DNA of 64,000 nt from SXXZ01 sp041177965. GTDB taxonomy: Bacteria > Verrucomicrobiota > Verrucomicrobiia > Limisphaerales > UBA9464. The notes below the pieces were generated by a model, which saw nothing but the letters and a program-made list of their open reading frames with translations, was not told the origin of the DNA and did no database searches. Below, in pieces: positions 1-10,500 of the stretch (within the stretch, counting starts at the first letter, position 1; each line of letters starts with the position of its first letter). Location: the NCBI GenBank assembly GCA_041177965.1, contig JBEGWF010000146.1, positions 1 to 64,000 of the forward strand, given 5' to 3'. The position numbers and the translations under genes are program-made.

Positions 1-811
1 CCGACGCACCGCTGAAGAAGATCCCCTCCCGCACCAGGACATGCCCACCGCCCAACGCCAGAGCCGCCAGCGCCACGGGCAACCACCACAGGGCGAGACA
101 GAGCCCAAGAACCCCGACCGAACGCCCCCAGTGGGGCGAACGCAGGATATCGGAAGGCACCGGACGTGAGGATTCCGCGTTCGATTCGGGAGACTGCGCT
201 GTCGGGAGGATCCCCGGCCAGAGGAGTCCAACCCCGAACACCAGCAGCAGCAGCGCCGGAAACGGCAGCCCGGAATGCAGCCCCCACCCTGCCCCCACGG
301 CCATCATCCCAAGGCCCCAATGACGCAACCACCGCTGACCCAGGCGTACGAGGGCGACGACGATCAGGGCGACCACCGCCGGTTGAACCCCGCGCAGGAC
401 CGCGGTCACCGCAGGCAACGACCCCCACAGGGCATACCCCCAACTCAGCGCCAGCAGCAGCAGGGCCGCAGGCAGCACGAAGAGCGTGCCCGCGACGATG
501 GCCCCTCGGGTGCCGTGCAACCACCAACCCAGGTAGGTCGCCAACTGTTGGGCTTCAGGACCCGGCAGCAGGATGCAGAAGTGCAGCGCGTGCTGGAACC
601 GCCGCTCGTCCACCCAGCGGCGACGTTCCACCAGTTCTTCGTGCATCAGGGCGATCTGTCCCGCGGGCCCGCCGAAGCTGAGGCAGCCGATCTTCAGCCA
701 CAGGCGGCAGGCTTCCCGAAAGGTCGGACGCTCCGGCAAGGCCGGGGCGGGTCGCGACTCCTGGCCGGAAGTCGCTCCCGGCGACGGACCCCGCTCACCG
801 GACGGACTCAT
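1..811 (-). CDS. chrA: Chromate transporter ChrA, partial (C-terminus beyond window)
   Basis: The reading frame is open from an ATG at 811 to base 1, giving about 270 residues. I translated it by hand. It begins with a short polar tail, then a CLSFGGPAGQIALMH segment, an ELVERRRWVDE stretch and LPGPEAQQLATYLGW, all hallmarks of the N-terminal half of the ChrA inner-membrane family. Several hydrophobic segments follow, and a second family-typical FFSGAS begins at the window edge. Known members move chromate out of the cell; family membership is clear, but substrate is inferred. Its ATG overlaps the TGA of the upstream sulfatase (ATGA), so the two are probably translationally coupled. About 400 residues is usual for long-chain ChrA, so roughly a third is missing here. 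Confidence 0.9.
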   Translation of the reverse strand, partial: MSPSGERGPSPGATSGQESRPAPALPERPTFREACRLWLKIGCLSFGGPAGQIALMHEELVERRRWVDERRFQHALHFCILLPGPEAQQLATYLGWWLHGTRGAIVAGTLFVLPAALLLLALSWGYALWGSLPAVTAVLRGVQPAVVALIVVALVRLGQRWLRHWGLGMMAVGAGWGLHSGLPFPALLLLVFGVGLLWPGILPTAQSPESNAESSRPVPSDILRSPHWGRSVGVLGLCLALWWLPVALAALALGGGHVLVREGIFFSGAS

Positions 812-2253
812 TCCACGCGCCCCGGCTCACGCACCCCGGAACCCACCCGCTTCAAGCGTTGATCCCCGAGTTCCTCGCGGGCCTCCTCGGCCAACCCGGT
901 CAAGCGGGCCACCACCTCCGGATGCTGATCCAGCACGTTGCTGCGTTCGGCCGGATCCTGCCGGAGGTTGTAGAGCTCGGTACCCACCGCCGGGCGCTGA
1001 TACGGCGCCGGAAGCCCGCCGGTGCCCCCGGGCTTGCCGGCGAGCGTCTGGGTGGTGTGCGGGAAGAACAGCTTCCACTCACCGCTGCGGACCGCCAGCA
1101 GGTCGCCTTGATTGTAGTAGATGAAATAGGCCCGATGAGGATGCGGCACATCACGATCTCCGCGCACGATGGGCCAGACATCGCAACCATCGATCTTGCG
1201 CGTCGGCAGCGCGGCCCCGGCCAATCGGGCCACCGTGGGCAGCACATCGATGGTCATCAACGGCGTGTCGTTGGTGCGGCCCTTCGGGATGTGCCCCGGC
1301 CATTGCATGACGCACGGCACCCGGATGCCGCCCTCGAAACTGGTGCCCTTGCCCTCGCGGAACGGCCCGGCACTGCCCCCATGCTCGCCGTAGCTCAGCC
1401 ACGGACCGTTGTCCGAGGTGAAGATCACCAGGGTGTCCTTCTCGAGACGATGCTTTCGGAGCGCTTTCAAGACCTCGCCGACCGACCAATCGATCTCCTC
1501 GATCACATCCCCATAGAGCCCCTGTCGCGAGCGGCCGGCAAACCGACTGCTGGCGAAGATCGGCACATGCGGCATGGAGTGGGCCAGGTAGAGGAAGAAC
1601 GGCTTCCGGGCGTTCCGCCCGATGAACGACACCGCCCGCTCGGTGTAGCGGCGGGTCAGTTGCGACTGATCGGGCATCTCCTCGATCACCTCGTCGCCGT
1701 CGATGAGCGGCAGCGGCGGGTAGGTGCCTTTGGCCACGCCGGGGTGGTTCGGCCACATGTCGTTGGAATACGGCAGCCCGAAGTACTCATCGAAGCCCTG
1801 ACGGGTCGGCAGCAGCTCCTTGGGGCGACCGAGGTGCCACTTCCCCACGATGGCCGTGGCATAGCCGCGCGGCTTCAGCACCTCGGCGAGGGTCGTCTCG
1901 TCCGGGTGCAGTCCGATCTTCTGCTTGGGCCCCAGCGCCCCGTGGATCCCGAGCCGATTGGGATAGCATCCGGTCAGCAAGGCCGCCCGGGACGCCGAGC
2001 ACACCGCCTGGGCGACGTAGAAAGAGGTGAACCGCGTCCCCCGACGGGCGATCCCGTCGATGTTCGGCGTGCGGATCTTCTTGGCCCCGAAGCACCCGAG
2101 GTCGCCCCAACCGAGGTCATCGCAATAGATCAGCACCACATTCGGCGGCCGCTCCTCGGCCGCCATCGACCGACCCGCACACCACCCGGCCAGCATCAGC
2201 ACCGCCCACGCGGCACGACACCGCAAACCCAAGGACCACGATCGGGAATTCAT
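808..2253 (-). CDS. Secreted sulfatase (arylsulfatase family)
   Basis: A 481-residue type I sulfatase, which hydrolyses sulfate esters, probably of sulfated glycans, outside the cytoplasm. The start at 2253 is chosen because it gives a signal peptide with a hydrophobic core and an AAE cleavage region near residue 32. The metal-binding NVVLIYCDDLGWGDLG comes next. The CSASRAALLTG signature has Cys-85 as the predicted formylglycine residue; the usual C-x-P-S-R has Ala in place of Pro, which is common in this family. GKWHLG and FTSDNGPW are further conserved blocks. A sulfatase maturase would be needed, and none is in this window. The stop overlaps the chrA start. The exact substrate cannot be read from sequence. 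Confidence 0.92.
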   Translation of the reverse strand: MNSRSWSLGLRCRAAWAVLMLAGWCAGRSMAAEERPPNVVLIYCDDLGWGDLGCFGAKKIRTPNIDGIARRGTRFTSFYVAQAVCSASRAALLTGCYPNRLGIHGALGPKQKIGLHPDETTLAEVLKPRGYATAIVGKWHLGRPKELLPTRQGFDEYFGLPYSNDMWPNHPGVAKGTYPPLPLIDGDEVIEEMPDQSQLTRRYTERAVSFIGRNARKPFFLYLAHSMPHVPIFASSRFAGRSRQGLYGDVIEEIDWSVGEVLKALRKHRLEKDTLVIFTSDNGPWLSYGEHGGSAGPFREGKGTSFEGGIRVPCVMQWPGHIPKGRTNDTPLMTIDVLPTVARLAGAALPTRKIDGCDVWPIVRGDRDVPHPHRAYFIYYNQGDLLAVRSGEWKLFFPHTTQTLAGKPGGTGGLPAPYQRPAVGTELYNLRQDPAERSNVLDQHPEVVARLTGLAEEAREELGDQRLKRVGSGVREPGRVE

Positions 2254-2599
2254 GCCCTGACGTTCCCGAATCCCCGAAGCCAATGGAAGCGGCAACACGG
2301 AGGCATCCTGTTTTCGCGAGCCAGTCTGGCCTCTGAGGTGGCGCGGTCACACCTGCCTCTGCCACGCATACCGGATCCCCTGTGAAAACGATGACGCCTT
2401 GTTTCCAATTTCCTGCCGCTTGACGACTCGACATTGCCAGTAGGATTTCCGGACATGAGTAAGACTCAAAGGATCGACTTTCAGCGGTGACCCGAGTCGG
2501 GTTCCGTAAGGCCATGGGAGCCCAACCGGTGCAGACCTCCTCGGGTTCCATTCGACGGATGGGGGGGTTTCTGGCGATGGTGGGGCTTTGGTTCACCGC
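2254..2599. other. Divergent intergenic region without a gene
   Basis: About 345 bases between the sulfatase start (minus) and the antiporter start (plus). It is visibly less GC-rich than the flanks in its middle part, as expected for two divergent promoters. A small inverted repeat, ACCCGA-GT-CGGGT, lies near 2490-2502. No convincing coding frame, RNA gene or clear promoter pair was found. Confidence 0.5.
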
Positions 2600-3874
2600 A
2601 TGAAGCCGACGTCCATCGAAGTCCTGGCCACGGTCCTGTTTGTCCTGGCCGTGCTGCACACGTTCTGTGTGAAGAAGTTCGCCGAGTGGGCGCATCACCA
2701 GCCCAAGGGGTCGGTCCAGGAGACGTTGCTGCATTTCCTCGCCGAGACCGAGGTGGTGTTCGGGTTCTGGGCGGCCGTCCTCTTCATGGGCATCGCCCTG
2801 CTGCAGCAATCCCTCGACAAGGCCGTTCATTACATCGATGGCCTGAACTTCACCGAGCCGAAGTTCGTGTTCGTGGTCATGGTCATGGCCGCGACCCGGC
2901 CGGTGGTCCGATTGGCCGAAGCGATGATCCTCTGGGTGGCCCGGCTGATCCCGCTCAGCGAGGGGCTGTCGTTCTACGTGGCGGCCCTGTCCTTCGGGAC
3001 GCTGCTGGGATCGTTCATCACCGAGCCGGCGGCGATGACCCTGTTGGCCATCCTGCTGAAGCAGCGCTACTTCGATCGCGGCATCAGCCCGCGCCTGGCC
3101 TACGCCACACTGGGCCTGCTCTTCGTCAACATCTCCATCGGCGGCACCCTCACCCACTTCGCCGCGCCTCCGGTGCTGATGGTCGCATCGAAATGGCAGT
3201 GGGATACGCCGTACCTGTTCACGCATTTCGGATGGCGGGCGGCGGCGGCCTGCCTGACATCCACGATCCTGGTGGCCGCGGTCTTCCGCAAGGAACTGAG
3301 CCGCGTGCCCACGATGGGCCGGGGCGGCGATCGCATCCCGGCTTGGTTGACCACGACCCACCTGGCGCTGCTCGGATGCGTGGTGGCCTTGGCCCATCAC
3401 CCGGATGTCTTCTTCGGCGTGTTCATGATCTTCCTGGGCGTGGTGTACGCGACGCTGCGTCATCAGGATGGCCTGAAGTTCCGTGAGGGGCTGCTGGTGG
3501 GGTTCTTCCTCGCCGGCCTGGTGACGCTGGGTTCCCTGCAGTCGTGGTGGCTCAAGCCCCTCATCACCGGAATGAACGGCGCAGCCCTGTACTTCGGGGC
3601 CACCGCGCTGACGGCCATCACCGACAATGCGGCGCTCACCTACCTGGGCTCGCTGGTGGAAGGCATCAGCGAACCGCTGAAGTACGCGCTGGTGGCCGGT
3701 GCCGTGACCGGCGGTGGCCTGACGGTGATCGCCAATGCACCCAACCCGGCCGGGGCGGGCATCCTTCAGAATTCCGAGGCGTTCAAGGCGACCGGAATCA
3801 GCCCCGTGGGCCTGCTGCTCGGTGCCCTGCCCCCGACGCTGATCGCGATCGTGTTCTTCTGGTTCGTGGCCTGA
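2600..3874 (+). CDS. Putative Na+/H+ antiporter (PF07399-type membrane protein)
   Basis: A 424-residue polytopic membrane protein with roughly ten or more hydrophobic segments. The conserved-looking FITEPAAMTLLAILL, NISIGGTLTHFAAPPVLMVA and ALTAITDNAALTYLGS segments resemble the family annotated as putative Na+/H+ antiporter, which is related to the ion-transporter superfamily. I chose the ATG at 2600; an in-frame TTG at 2588 would add MVHR. It stands alone between a divergent sulfatase and a convergent PHP-domain gene. The ion specificity is inferred from the family name only. Confidence 0.8.
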   Translation: MKPTSIEVLATVLFVLAVLHTFCVKKFAEWAHHQPKGSVQETLLHFLAETEVVFGFWAAVLFMGIALLQQSLDKAVHYIDGLNFTEPKFVFVVMVMAATRPVVRLAEAMILWVARLIPLSEGLSFYVAALSFGTLLGSFITEPAAMTLLAILLKQRYFDRGISPRLAYATLGLLFVNISIGGTLTHFAAPPVLMVASKWQWDTPYLFTHFGWRAAAACLTSTILVAAVFRKELSRVPTMGRGGDRIPAWLTTTHLALLGCVVALAHHPDVFFGVFMIFLGVVYATLRHQDGLKFREGLLVGFFLAGLVTLGSLQSWWLKPLITGMNGAALYFGATALTAITDNAALTYLGSLVEGISEPLKYALVAGAVTGGGLTVIANAPNPAGAGILQNSEAFKATGISPVGLLLGALPPTLIAIVFFWFVA

Positions 3875-3905
3875 AGGATTTCGGACGCCGGATCGGTTGC
3901 TGATT

Positions 3906-5195
3906 TCAACGCGGTTGCCAAGGCTGGACCCAGGCGGCAGCGGTCTCACCCTTGCGGTAGGGGTTGGCGATCTTCTTCGATGAGGTGACCACCGCGCGCA
4001 CATAGAGCTCGTCGCCACGGGCGGTGTACTGGGCCCGATTTCCGACCACCACCGCGAACGTTTCGCCGATCTGGTCGCTGTAGCGTTGGGTGGCACGCAC
4101 GGGCTCGCCCTTGGCCGACAGCACCGGAGAGCGGGAGTCATCGAAACCGCGACGCGTGCCGATGAAGCGGATCGAGTAGGTGACTCCCGGCACGGCCTCC
4201 ACCTCGATGGACATCGTCCTGCCCGACCGCTCGATGCGGCGCAGTGACACACCGCTGCTGGCGTAGAAATCCCCGGCCTCCATGGCGGCGATGATCGAGG
4301 GCGGGTCCAATTGCTCGGAGCGCACCATCACCCAGCCCCGACCGTTGTTGCTCTTGCCCAGGCCATGGCTGTGGTAGTGATGCGAATCGTCCACGGCCAG
4401 GCCGTACATCGGGGGCAGGTCCAGTTTGGCAATGCGCCACGCCAGCACGATGTCCCACATCCGCTCCAGGCCGGCATGGGTGGTGTCGCCCTCGTTGTGC
4501 ACCGAGGGATGGCCGTTGTAGACCTCGAAGAACCGCTCGCCCTTCACCTGCATCAGGTCCTCCGCGGTGATGCCCCAGCCGAAATTGGGATGATTGATGT
4601 GCGGGAACATGGGTTGACCCGTCTGCCGGCGCTGTTCCAGCACGGCATCGACCCCGCGTTGCATCACATCGAGCACATTGGTGCCGCCCTTGGCCGAGAT
4701 CTTCTTGCGCAGGTTGGTGGCGTTGATGTGCACCGGGAACGACAGGTGACCACTGGTGATCTCCTCGGACGGGATCATCAGGAATCGCCCGGGCTCCTCG
4801 AGCAGTCCGCGGAACTCCTCGAGGGTCTTCAACCGGAATTGGTTGGTGCCATGGTGATCCCGGCGCACCAACCAATCGGCCCCGAACCGGCGACGGTTCT
4901 TCTCGAGGGCCTCCGGAAAATGATTCTTCTTGGACTCCGTGACCCACTGTTCGCCCTCGAGCATCCGGTTGTGGTCCGACATCGCCAGGAACTGGTACCC
5001 GTGCTGTTTGTACCAGTCGGCGATGGACTCGGGGAAATCATCGCCATCGCTCCACAACGAATGCGTGTGGAGATTGCCCTTCCACCAGCGGGGCTCGGCT
5101 GCTGAAACCCCCAATGCCGAACCCCAGGCGGTGGCCAGCATCAGGAATCCGAGGAAGGCGGCGAGGCCGGCGCGGTTGGATCGACGAGGAGACAT
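3906..5195 (-). CDS. Secreted PHP-domain phosphoesterase-like protein
   Basis: 429 residues. The start at 5195 gives an N-terminal signal segment (basic residues, a leucine/alanine-rich core, AEPRWW). The mature protein opens with KGNLHTHSLWSDG, followed by LAMSDHN, IPSEEIT, HINHPNFGW and DDSHHYHSHG, the ordered His/Asp/Glu metal-binding motifs of the PHP superfamily (metal-dependent phosphoesterases). A C-terminal segment from about residue 320 resembles a beta-sandwich and is uncharacterised. Proteins of this kind are common secreted annotations in Verrucomicrobiota and Planctomycetota; the substrate is unknown. It converges with the antiporter gene and its start is 83 bases from the divergent reductase gene. 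Confidence 0.82.
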   Translation of the reverse strand: MSPRRSNRAGLAAFLGFLMLATAWGSALGVSAAEPRWWKGNLHTHSLWSDGDDFPESIADWYKQHGYQFLAMSDHNRMLEGEQWVTESKKNHFPEALEKNRRRFGADWLVRRDHHGTNQFRLKTLEEFRGLLEEPGRFLMIPSEEITSGHLSFPVHINATNLRKKISAKGGTNVLDVMQRGVDAVLEQRRQTGQPMFPHINHPNFGWGITAEDLMQVKGERFFEVYNGHPSVHNEGDTTHAGLERMWDIVLAWRIAKLDLPPMYGLAVDDSHHYHSHGLGKSNNGRGWVMVRSEQLDPPSIIAAMEAGDFYASSGVSLRRIERSGRTMSIEVEAVPGVTYSIRFIGTRRGFDDSRSPVLSAKGEPVRATQRYSDQIGETFAVVVGNRAQYTARGDELYVRAVVTSSKKIANPYRKGETAAAWVQPWQPR

Positions 5196-5278
5196 GGCCA
5201 GGAGCCTGCGGAGAGCGCTTCCGGAACCGCAAGCCGGTTTTGAATGGGCAGGCCAACGGCTCCGGGCATACTCGCAGC

Positions 5279-6214
5279 ATGACTCCCGCAAGTCGTGCCG
5301 AACCGCCCGGGCGATCCGCGCCCGACGCCGGTGCGGGCCAACCCCAGCGCCTCCGGGTGGGCATCGTCGGGCTCGGGCTGATGGGTTCGGCCTTCGCCGA
5401 ACGGTTGCTCCGGGCGGGTCACGAGGTGCTGGTCTGGAACCGTACCCGCGAGAAGGCCGACGCATACCTCCAGACCGGCGCTCGTTGGACCGATCGACCG
5501 CTGCGGGATTCCGACACGGTGCTCGTCTGCCTCTACAGCGACGAGGTCGTTCGCTCGGTGCTGGAATCCATGCGCGACGATTGGCGGCCCAGGCTCGACC
5601 TCATCGACACGACCACGGGATCGCCGGAACAGGCCCTGGCGATGGCGCGTGACCTGAAGGCCCGAGGCGTGGACTACCAGGAGGCGCCGGTCTCGGGCTC
5701 GAGCCAGCAGGTCCGCGACGGGTTGGCCACGGTCTTCGTGGGCGGTGAGGCCGAGGCCTTCCAACGCCACGAGGCCCTGTGGCCGATGCTGGGGGCGAAG
5801 GTCCTGCATTGCGGACCGTGCGGGCATGCTTCCCGGATCAAGCTCATCACCAACCTGGTCCTCGGGCTCAATCGCCTGGCCCTGGCCGAGGGGTTGGCCT
5901 ACGCCGAGGCGTTGGGCGTGGCGGGCTCGGCGGCCCTGGAAGCCATGAAGGGATCGATGGCCTATTCGCGGGCGATGGACGCCAAGGGGTCGAAGATGCT
6001 CCAGCGCGACTACACCCCACAGGCTCGGCTCTCGCAGCATCTCAAGGACCTGCGGATCATCCTCGGAAGCGCGCGCGAGGCCGGGCTCGAACTGCCCCTC
6101 GGATCGCTCCACGCCCATCTGCTCGAGCGCGCCGAGTCGGCCGGCATGGGGGACCTCGACAACAGCGCCGTGATGGAACTGCTCCGACTCCGGACGGAGC
6201 CCCCGAAGCCATGA
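5279..6214 (+). CDS. 3-hydroxyisobutyrate dehydrogenase-like NAD(P)-dependent reductase
   Basis: 311 residues of the beta-hydroxyacid dehydrogenase family. The N-terminal Rossmann motif GIVGLGLMGSAFAERLL is at about residues 27-43, the substrate-loop APVSGSSQQVRDG at mid-chain, and the catalytic-lysine region KLITNLVLGLNRLALAEGL follows. Family members oxidise 3-hydroxyisobutyrate, tartronate semialdehyde or related hydroxyacids; which one cannot be told. The ATG at 5279 is chosen because the upstream extension is Arg/Gly-rich shadow sequence; a CATACT hexamer ends six bases before it. Its TGA overlaps the ATG of the MFS gene (ATGA), so it heads a three-gene operon ending in a periplasmic heme protein. 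Confidence 0.88.
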   Translation: MTPASRAEPPGRSAPDAGAGQPQRLRVGIVGLGLMGSAFAERLLRAGHEVLVWNRTREKADAYLQTGARWTDRPLRDSDTVLVCLYSDEVVRSVLESMRDDWRPRLDLIDTTTGSPEQALAMARDLKARGVDYQEAPVSGSSQQVRDGLATVFVGGEAEAFQRHEALWPMLGAKVLHCGPCGHASRIKLITNLVLGLNRLALAEGLAYAEALGVAGSAALEAMKGSMAYSRAMDAKGSKMLQRDYTPQARLSQHLKDLRIILGSAREAGLELPLGSLHAHLLERAESAGMGDLDNSAVMELLRLRTEPPKP

Positions 6215-7524
6215 TCCCCCCGCTGACGCGAACCGCCCGATGGGGCGTGCTGGCCACGGCCATCCTGGCCCTGCTGTTCGATGGCGTCGAACTGGGGCTG
6301 ATGCCGGTGGCGTCGTTGTCGGTGTCCAAGTCGCTGCTGGGAGCGGCCTACACGCCGACGCTCGGAGGCGATTGGTTCGCCCGATTCACGGCGGCCCTGA
6401 TGTTGGGAGCCGCGGTCGGTGGCATCGTGCTGGGAGGACTGGGCGATCGGATCGGTCGCACCCGGGCCCTCGGGGTGAGCGTGCTGTTCTATTCGGTCTT
6501 CGCCGGAATCGGCGCCTGGGTGGAGACGCAAGGCCAGATGCTGATGCTCCGTTTCCTGGTCGGGCTCGGCGTGGGCGGAGTCTGGCCCAACGCGGTGGCG
6601 CTGGCCGCCGAGTGCTGGCCCGACCGGTCCCGACCGATGGTCGCCGGCCTGATGGGAGCGGCCTTGAACGGCGGCATCCTGCTGCTGTCGCAGATCGTGC
6701 GCATCTGGACCCTGACCCCGGACTCATGGCGGTGGCTCTTCCAGTGGGGCGCCCTGCCCTCGGTGTTGGGCCTGCTGGCGCTCACCGTGGTGCCCGAGTC
6801 GCCCCTTTGGCGGAACCGCCGGAGACTCGCCCAAGCCGATGACGCCCAGGCCCCATCGAGTCCCTCACGCCCTGCGCCCCGGACTCCCGTGCTCCGGACC
6901 CTGTTCACCCCACCTCTCCTGCGCACCACGCTGGTCGGGATCCTGGTCGGATCGATCCCGCTCGTGGGTGCCTGGTCGGCGAGCAAGTGGATGATCCCGT
7001 GGGCCGATGCGGTGGCCGGCAGCGCGGCCCCCGGCTACAAGGCCTCGGCGCAGGGATTCTGGGCGCTGGGGGCGGTGCTGGGGAGCTTCTGCGGCGCCCA
7101 GATCGCCCAGACCTTGGGCCGTCGCCGAGCGTACGCGTGGATGAGCCTCGGCTCGGCGGCCCTCACCGGGGTTCTCTTCCTGGGCACCCGTCCGCTCGAT
7201 CCCATGTTCCTGCCCGTGGTCTTCGCCCAGGGCTTCGTGGCCACGCTGTTCTTCGGTTGGCTCCCCCTCTACCTGCCCGAACTCTTCCCGACCGAGGTCC
7301 GCGCCGCGGGCAGCGGCATCGCCTACAATGTCGGGCGCTTCGTGACGGCCGCCGGAGTGCTGGCCGCCGGCGGCCTGTTCGTGACCCTCGGCGGATCCTA
7401 TCCGCGCATCGGGGCGGCCTCCGGGATGGTCTATCTTCTGGGCATCGTCGCCATCCGCTGGGCCCCGGACACCTCCGGCCGCGACCTCGCCGCACCCCGC
7501 ATTTCCCGAAGTTCAACGCCATGA
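6211..7524 (+). CDS. MFS transporter, sugar/organic acid type
   Basis: 437 residues with a 12-helix major facilitator pattern. DRIGRTRALG between helices 2 and 3 is the MFS loop motif, GLGVGGVWPNAVALAAE matches helix 4 of the sugar/aromatic-acid porter subgroup, and the symmetry-related TLGRRRAYA lies after the central loop. PELFPTEVRAAGSG near the C-terminus is typical of the same subgroup. It is translationally coupled to the reductase upstream and to the fusion heme protein downstream by ATGA overlaps at both ends. The natural reading is import of the substrate used by this operon; substrate is unassigned. Confidence 0.88.
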   Translation: MIPPLTRTARWGVLATAILALLFDGVELGLMPVASLSVSKSLLGAAYTPTLGGDWFARFTAALMLGAAVGGIVLGGLGDRIGRTRALGVSVLFYSVFAGIGAWVETQGQMLMLRFLVGLGVGGVWPNAVALAAECWPDRSRPMVAGLMGAALNGGILLLSQIVRIWTLTPDSWRWLFQWGALPSVLGLLALTVVPESPLWRNRRRLAQADDAQAPSSPSRPAPRTPVLRTLFTPPLLRTTLVGILVGSIPLVGAWSASKWMIPWADAVAGSAAPGYKASAQGFWALGAVLGSFCGAQIAQTLGRRRAYAWMSLGSAALTGVLFLGTRPLDPMFLPVVFAQGFVATLFFGWLPLYLPELFPTEVRAAGSGIAYNVGRFVTAAGVLAAGGLFVTLGGSYPRIGAASGMVYLLGIVAIRWAPDTSGRDLAAPRISRSSTP

Positions 7525-10500
7525 TCCCCCATCGATCCACTCCCGAACGCACCGACCGGCGTCGATACCGGCTCACGGGCCATCCCACCCTGCCCCTTTC
7601 CTGCGTCCTGCTGACGATGGCGCTGACGGCCGTGGCTGCCGATTTCGAAGACCCCAACGCCGATCGCGAATCGCTGCCCACCGTACCGCCCGGGTTCGAG
7701 ATCTCGTGCTTCGCCCGCGAGCCGCTGGTCCGCCAACCGTGCTCGATGGCCTTCGATCTGCGGGGCCGCCTCTGCGTGGGGATGGGACCGCAGTACCGCA
7801 ACCCGACGCCCAAGACCCCCGGCGACAGCGTGGTCTGGGTGTTGGACACCGACGGCGACGGCAAGGCCGACCGCACCCAAGTCTTCGCCACCGGCTTCAA
7901 TGCCATTCAAGGACTGGCGTGGCGGGGCCGCGACCTGTGGGTGGCGAATGCGCCCGATCTGACGATTGTCCGCGACCTCGACGGTGACGACGAGGCCGAC
8001 GAATACGTGCGCCTCTACACCGATCTCGGGAACCTCGAACACGGCTTGCACGGGCTCAACTGGGCCCCGGACGGCAAGCTCTACATGAGCAAGGGCAACT
8101 CGAAGGGGTTGTCCCAGCCCGGCCGCATCGCCCCGAAGGCCTTCCGCGATCTCTGGGGGGTCACCGCTCCGCCCGGTTCGCCCGACTATCCCGCTGCGCG
8201 AACCTTCGCCAAGGGTCGCTACGAGAAGAACTACCACGATCCGGAGGACGATTGGGGCCGCGAGGGCGGCGTGCTGCGGTGCGATCCCGACGGCCGCAAC
8301 CTCGAGATCGTGTCCCGCGGCTCACGCAATCCCTGGGACATCACCTTCGACACCGGGTTCCACTGGCTGGGGACCGACAACGACCAGACGACGGGGGATC
8401 GGGTCTTCATGCCCTTCCCGAGGGCCCACTTCGGATGGAACCACCCGTGGAGCGCCCATTGGGGCACCGAGCCTCACGCCCCGTCGGCCCCGGTCAGCGG
8501 ACCGCTCTTCGAGGGCTCGGGGACGGGCATCGTCTTCGGGGATTCGCCCGGTTTTCCGGCGTCCCACCGCGGCGTCTTCTTCATCAACGACTGGCTGCGC
8601 AAGACCACCTTCGTCTGGCGACCCCGATGGGATGGCGCCCTGATGCGTCCCGAAGGCGGCGACTGGCAACCTTTCATCGAGGGCGGACGTGGACTCTTTC
8701 GGCCCACTGATCTCGAATTCGGTCCCGACGGTGCGCTGTGGGTGCTGGGATGGGGCCGGGGCTACGGCGCGGAGTACCGGGATGGCCAGTGGGTGAGTGA
8801 AGGACGGATCTTCCGGATCACGCATCCGGCCTCGGCCCGATCGCTGCCCCGCTCCCCCGACCGGCCGATTGCGAAACGGTCGTTCCAGCAACTCCTCGAT
8901 GCCTTCGAGTCGCCCCTGCCGGTACGCCGGGTCGAAGCCCAGGAGGAACTGCTGCGGCGGGGTCCTGCGGTCGCGGCCGACCTGCGCCGGACGCTCGTGA
9001 AGGCGTCGATCTCGCAGGGACGGCAGACCTGGGCCGCGTGGACCCTCGGGCGGATCAACGAGCGCGATCCGGCAGGCGACGCCTGGTTCGAGCGGCAAGC
9101 CACCGTGGCCGGCACACCGCTCAACCTGCGCCTTCAATCCGTGCGCATCCTCGCCCACCGTCGGGCGGTGCGTCGGGCCACGGATCCGTTGCCCGAAGCC
9201 CTCGTGGCTTTGTTGGCCGACCCCGAGCCCCGGGTCCGATTCGAGGCCGTCCAAGCCTTGGGTCGTGTCCCGACGGACTCCGCCCGCCCCGCCCTCCCGA
9301 CCCTGCTCGATCTGTTGGGCCGCGAGTCCGACCCGACGGTCTTCTACGCCGGATGGCAGACGCTCCGCGGCGTGGCGACGCCCGGATCGCTCCGACCGCT
9401 GCTCTCCGAGGCCCGGGCCGGTGTGCGGCGTGGGGCCCTGCTGGCCCTGCTTGAGGACCATGCCCTGACCGAGACCGACGTGCGCGGAAAGCTCGCCGAC
9501 CCCGATTCCTCGGTGAAAGCCGTTGCGACGCGGTGGATCGAGAAGGCCACCGGTGAGGGGCCGTCGCTCATGGTCCGGGGACGCCCGCTGAGCGGGGCAT
9601 CGGCCGACTCGAACCCGGCCGCCGACCTCGGTGCCGAACCTCGACACCTCTACCCGTCGAAGATGTCCATGCCGGCACCGCCGAGCCGGGAGACCGCCGT
9701 GCCACGGGCCTTGGAGCGCGTTCCGGCTGGGGACGCCCGGCGTGGGGCCTGGTTGTTCCATCATCCGCAGGGGGCGGGCTGCTTCCAGTGCCACCGACTC
9801 GACGGGCATGGTCAGCATTTCGGCCCGGACCTGTCGGTCGTCGGCACCCGAGCGCCCGTGCAGCACCTCGTGCAATCCATCCTCGAACCGAATGCGGTCA
9901 TCAGCGAAGGCTTCAGCCTGCAGCGGATCGAAACGGCCGAGGCCGAACTCTCGGGCATCCTGCTGGAGGAGAGCGGCCTGAGCCTGACCCTGGGATTGGC
10001 CAATGGGCGTCGGGAGACGATCCCCAAGGCCCGCATCACCGCGCGTTCCTCGGCCTCGCAGTCGGCCATGCCCGCCTACGACACCGTGCTGCCCGCCCAG
10101 GCCGTCGCCGACCTCGTGGCCTACCTCGCCCGTCAGGGACAGCAACCCCAGGCGGGTTCCTCCGGTGCCTCTGGCACGGGCGACACCCTGGCCTTCATCG
10201 AAAGCCCGGGTCGCGTGCAACTCACCCGCGGCGGCCTGCCCGTGGGTGAGTTCATCCTTCAGGATGAGCGGATCCTGCGACCGCACTTCGCCCACCTCCA
10301 CGCTCCTGGCGGTCATCGGGTCAGTCGCAATCACCCGCCGCTGCCGGCGCAGGATGCCGTCGATCACGACACCATGCACCCCGGCCTGTGGCTGGCCTTC
10401 GGAGACATCAATGGCGTGGACTTCTGGCGCAATCGTGGCCGCATCGTCCATCGCGGGTTCGCGGAGCGGCCTGCGGTCCGGGACGGACGCCTCGGTTTCG

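Noticed and set aside
2485..2505. Inverted repeat ACCCGA-GT-CGGGT as a terminator or operator
   Set aside because: Two-base loop, short stem and no T run; not enough to call.
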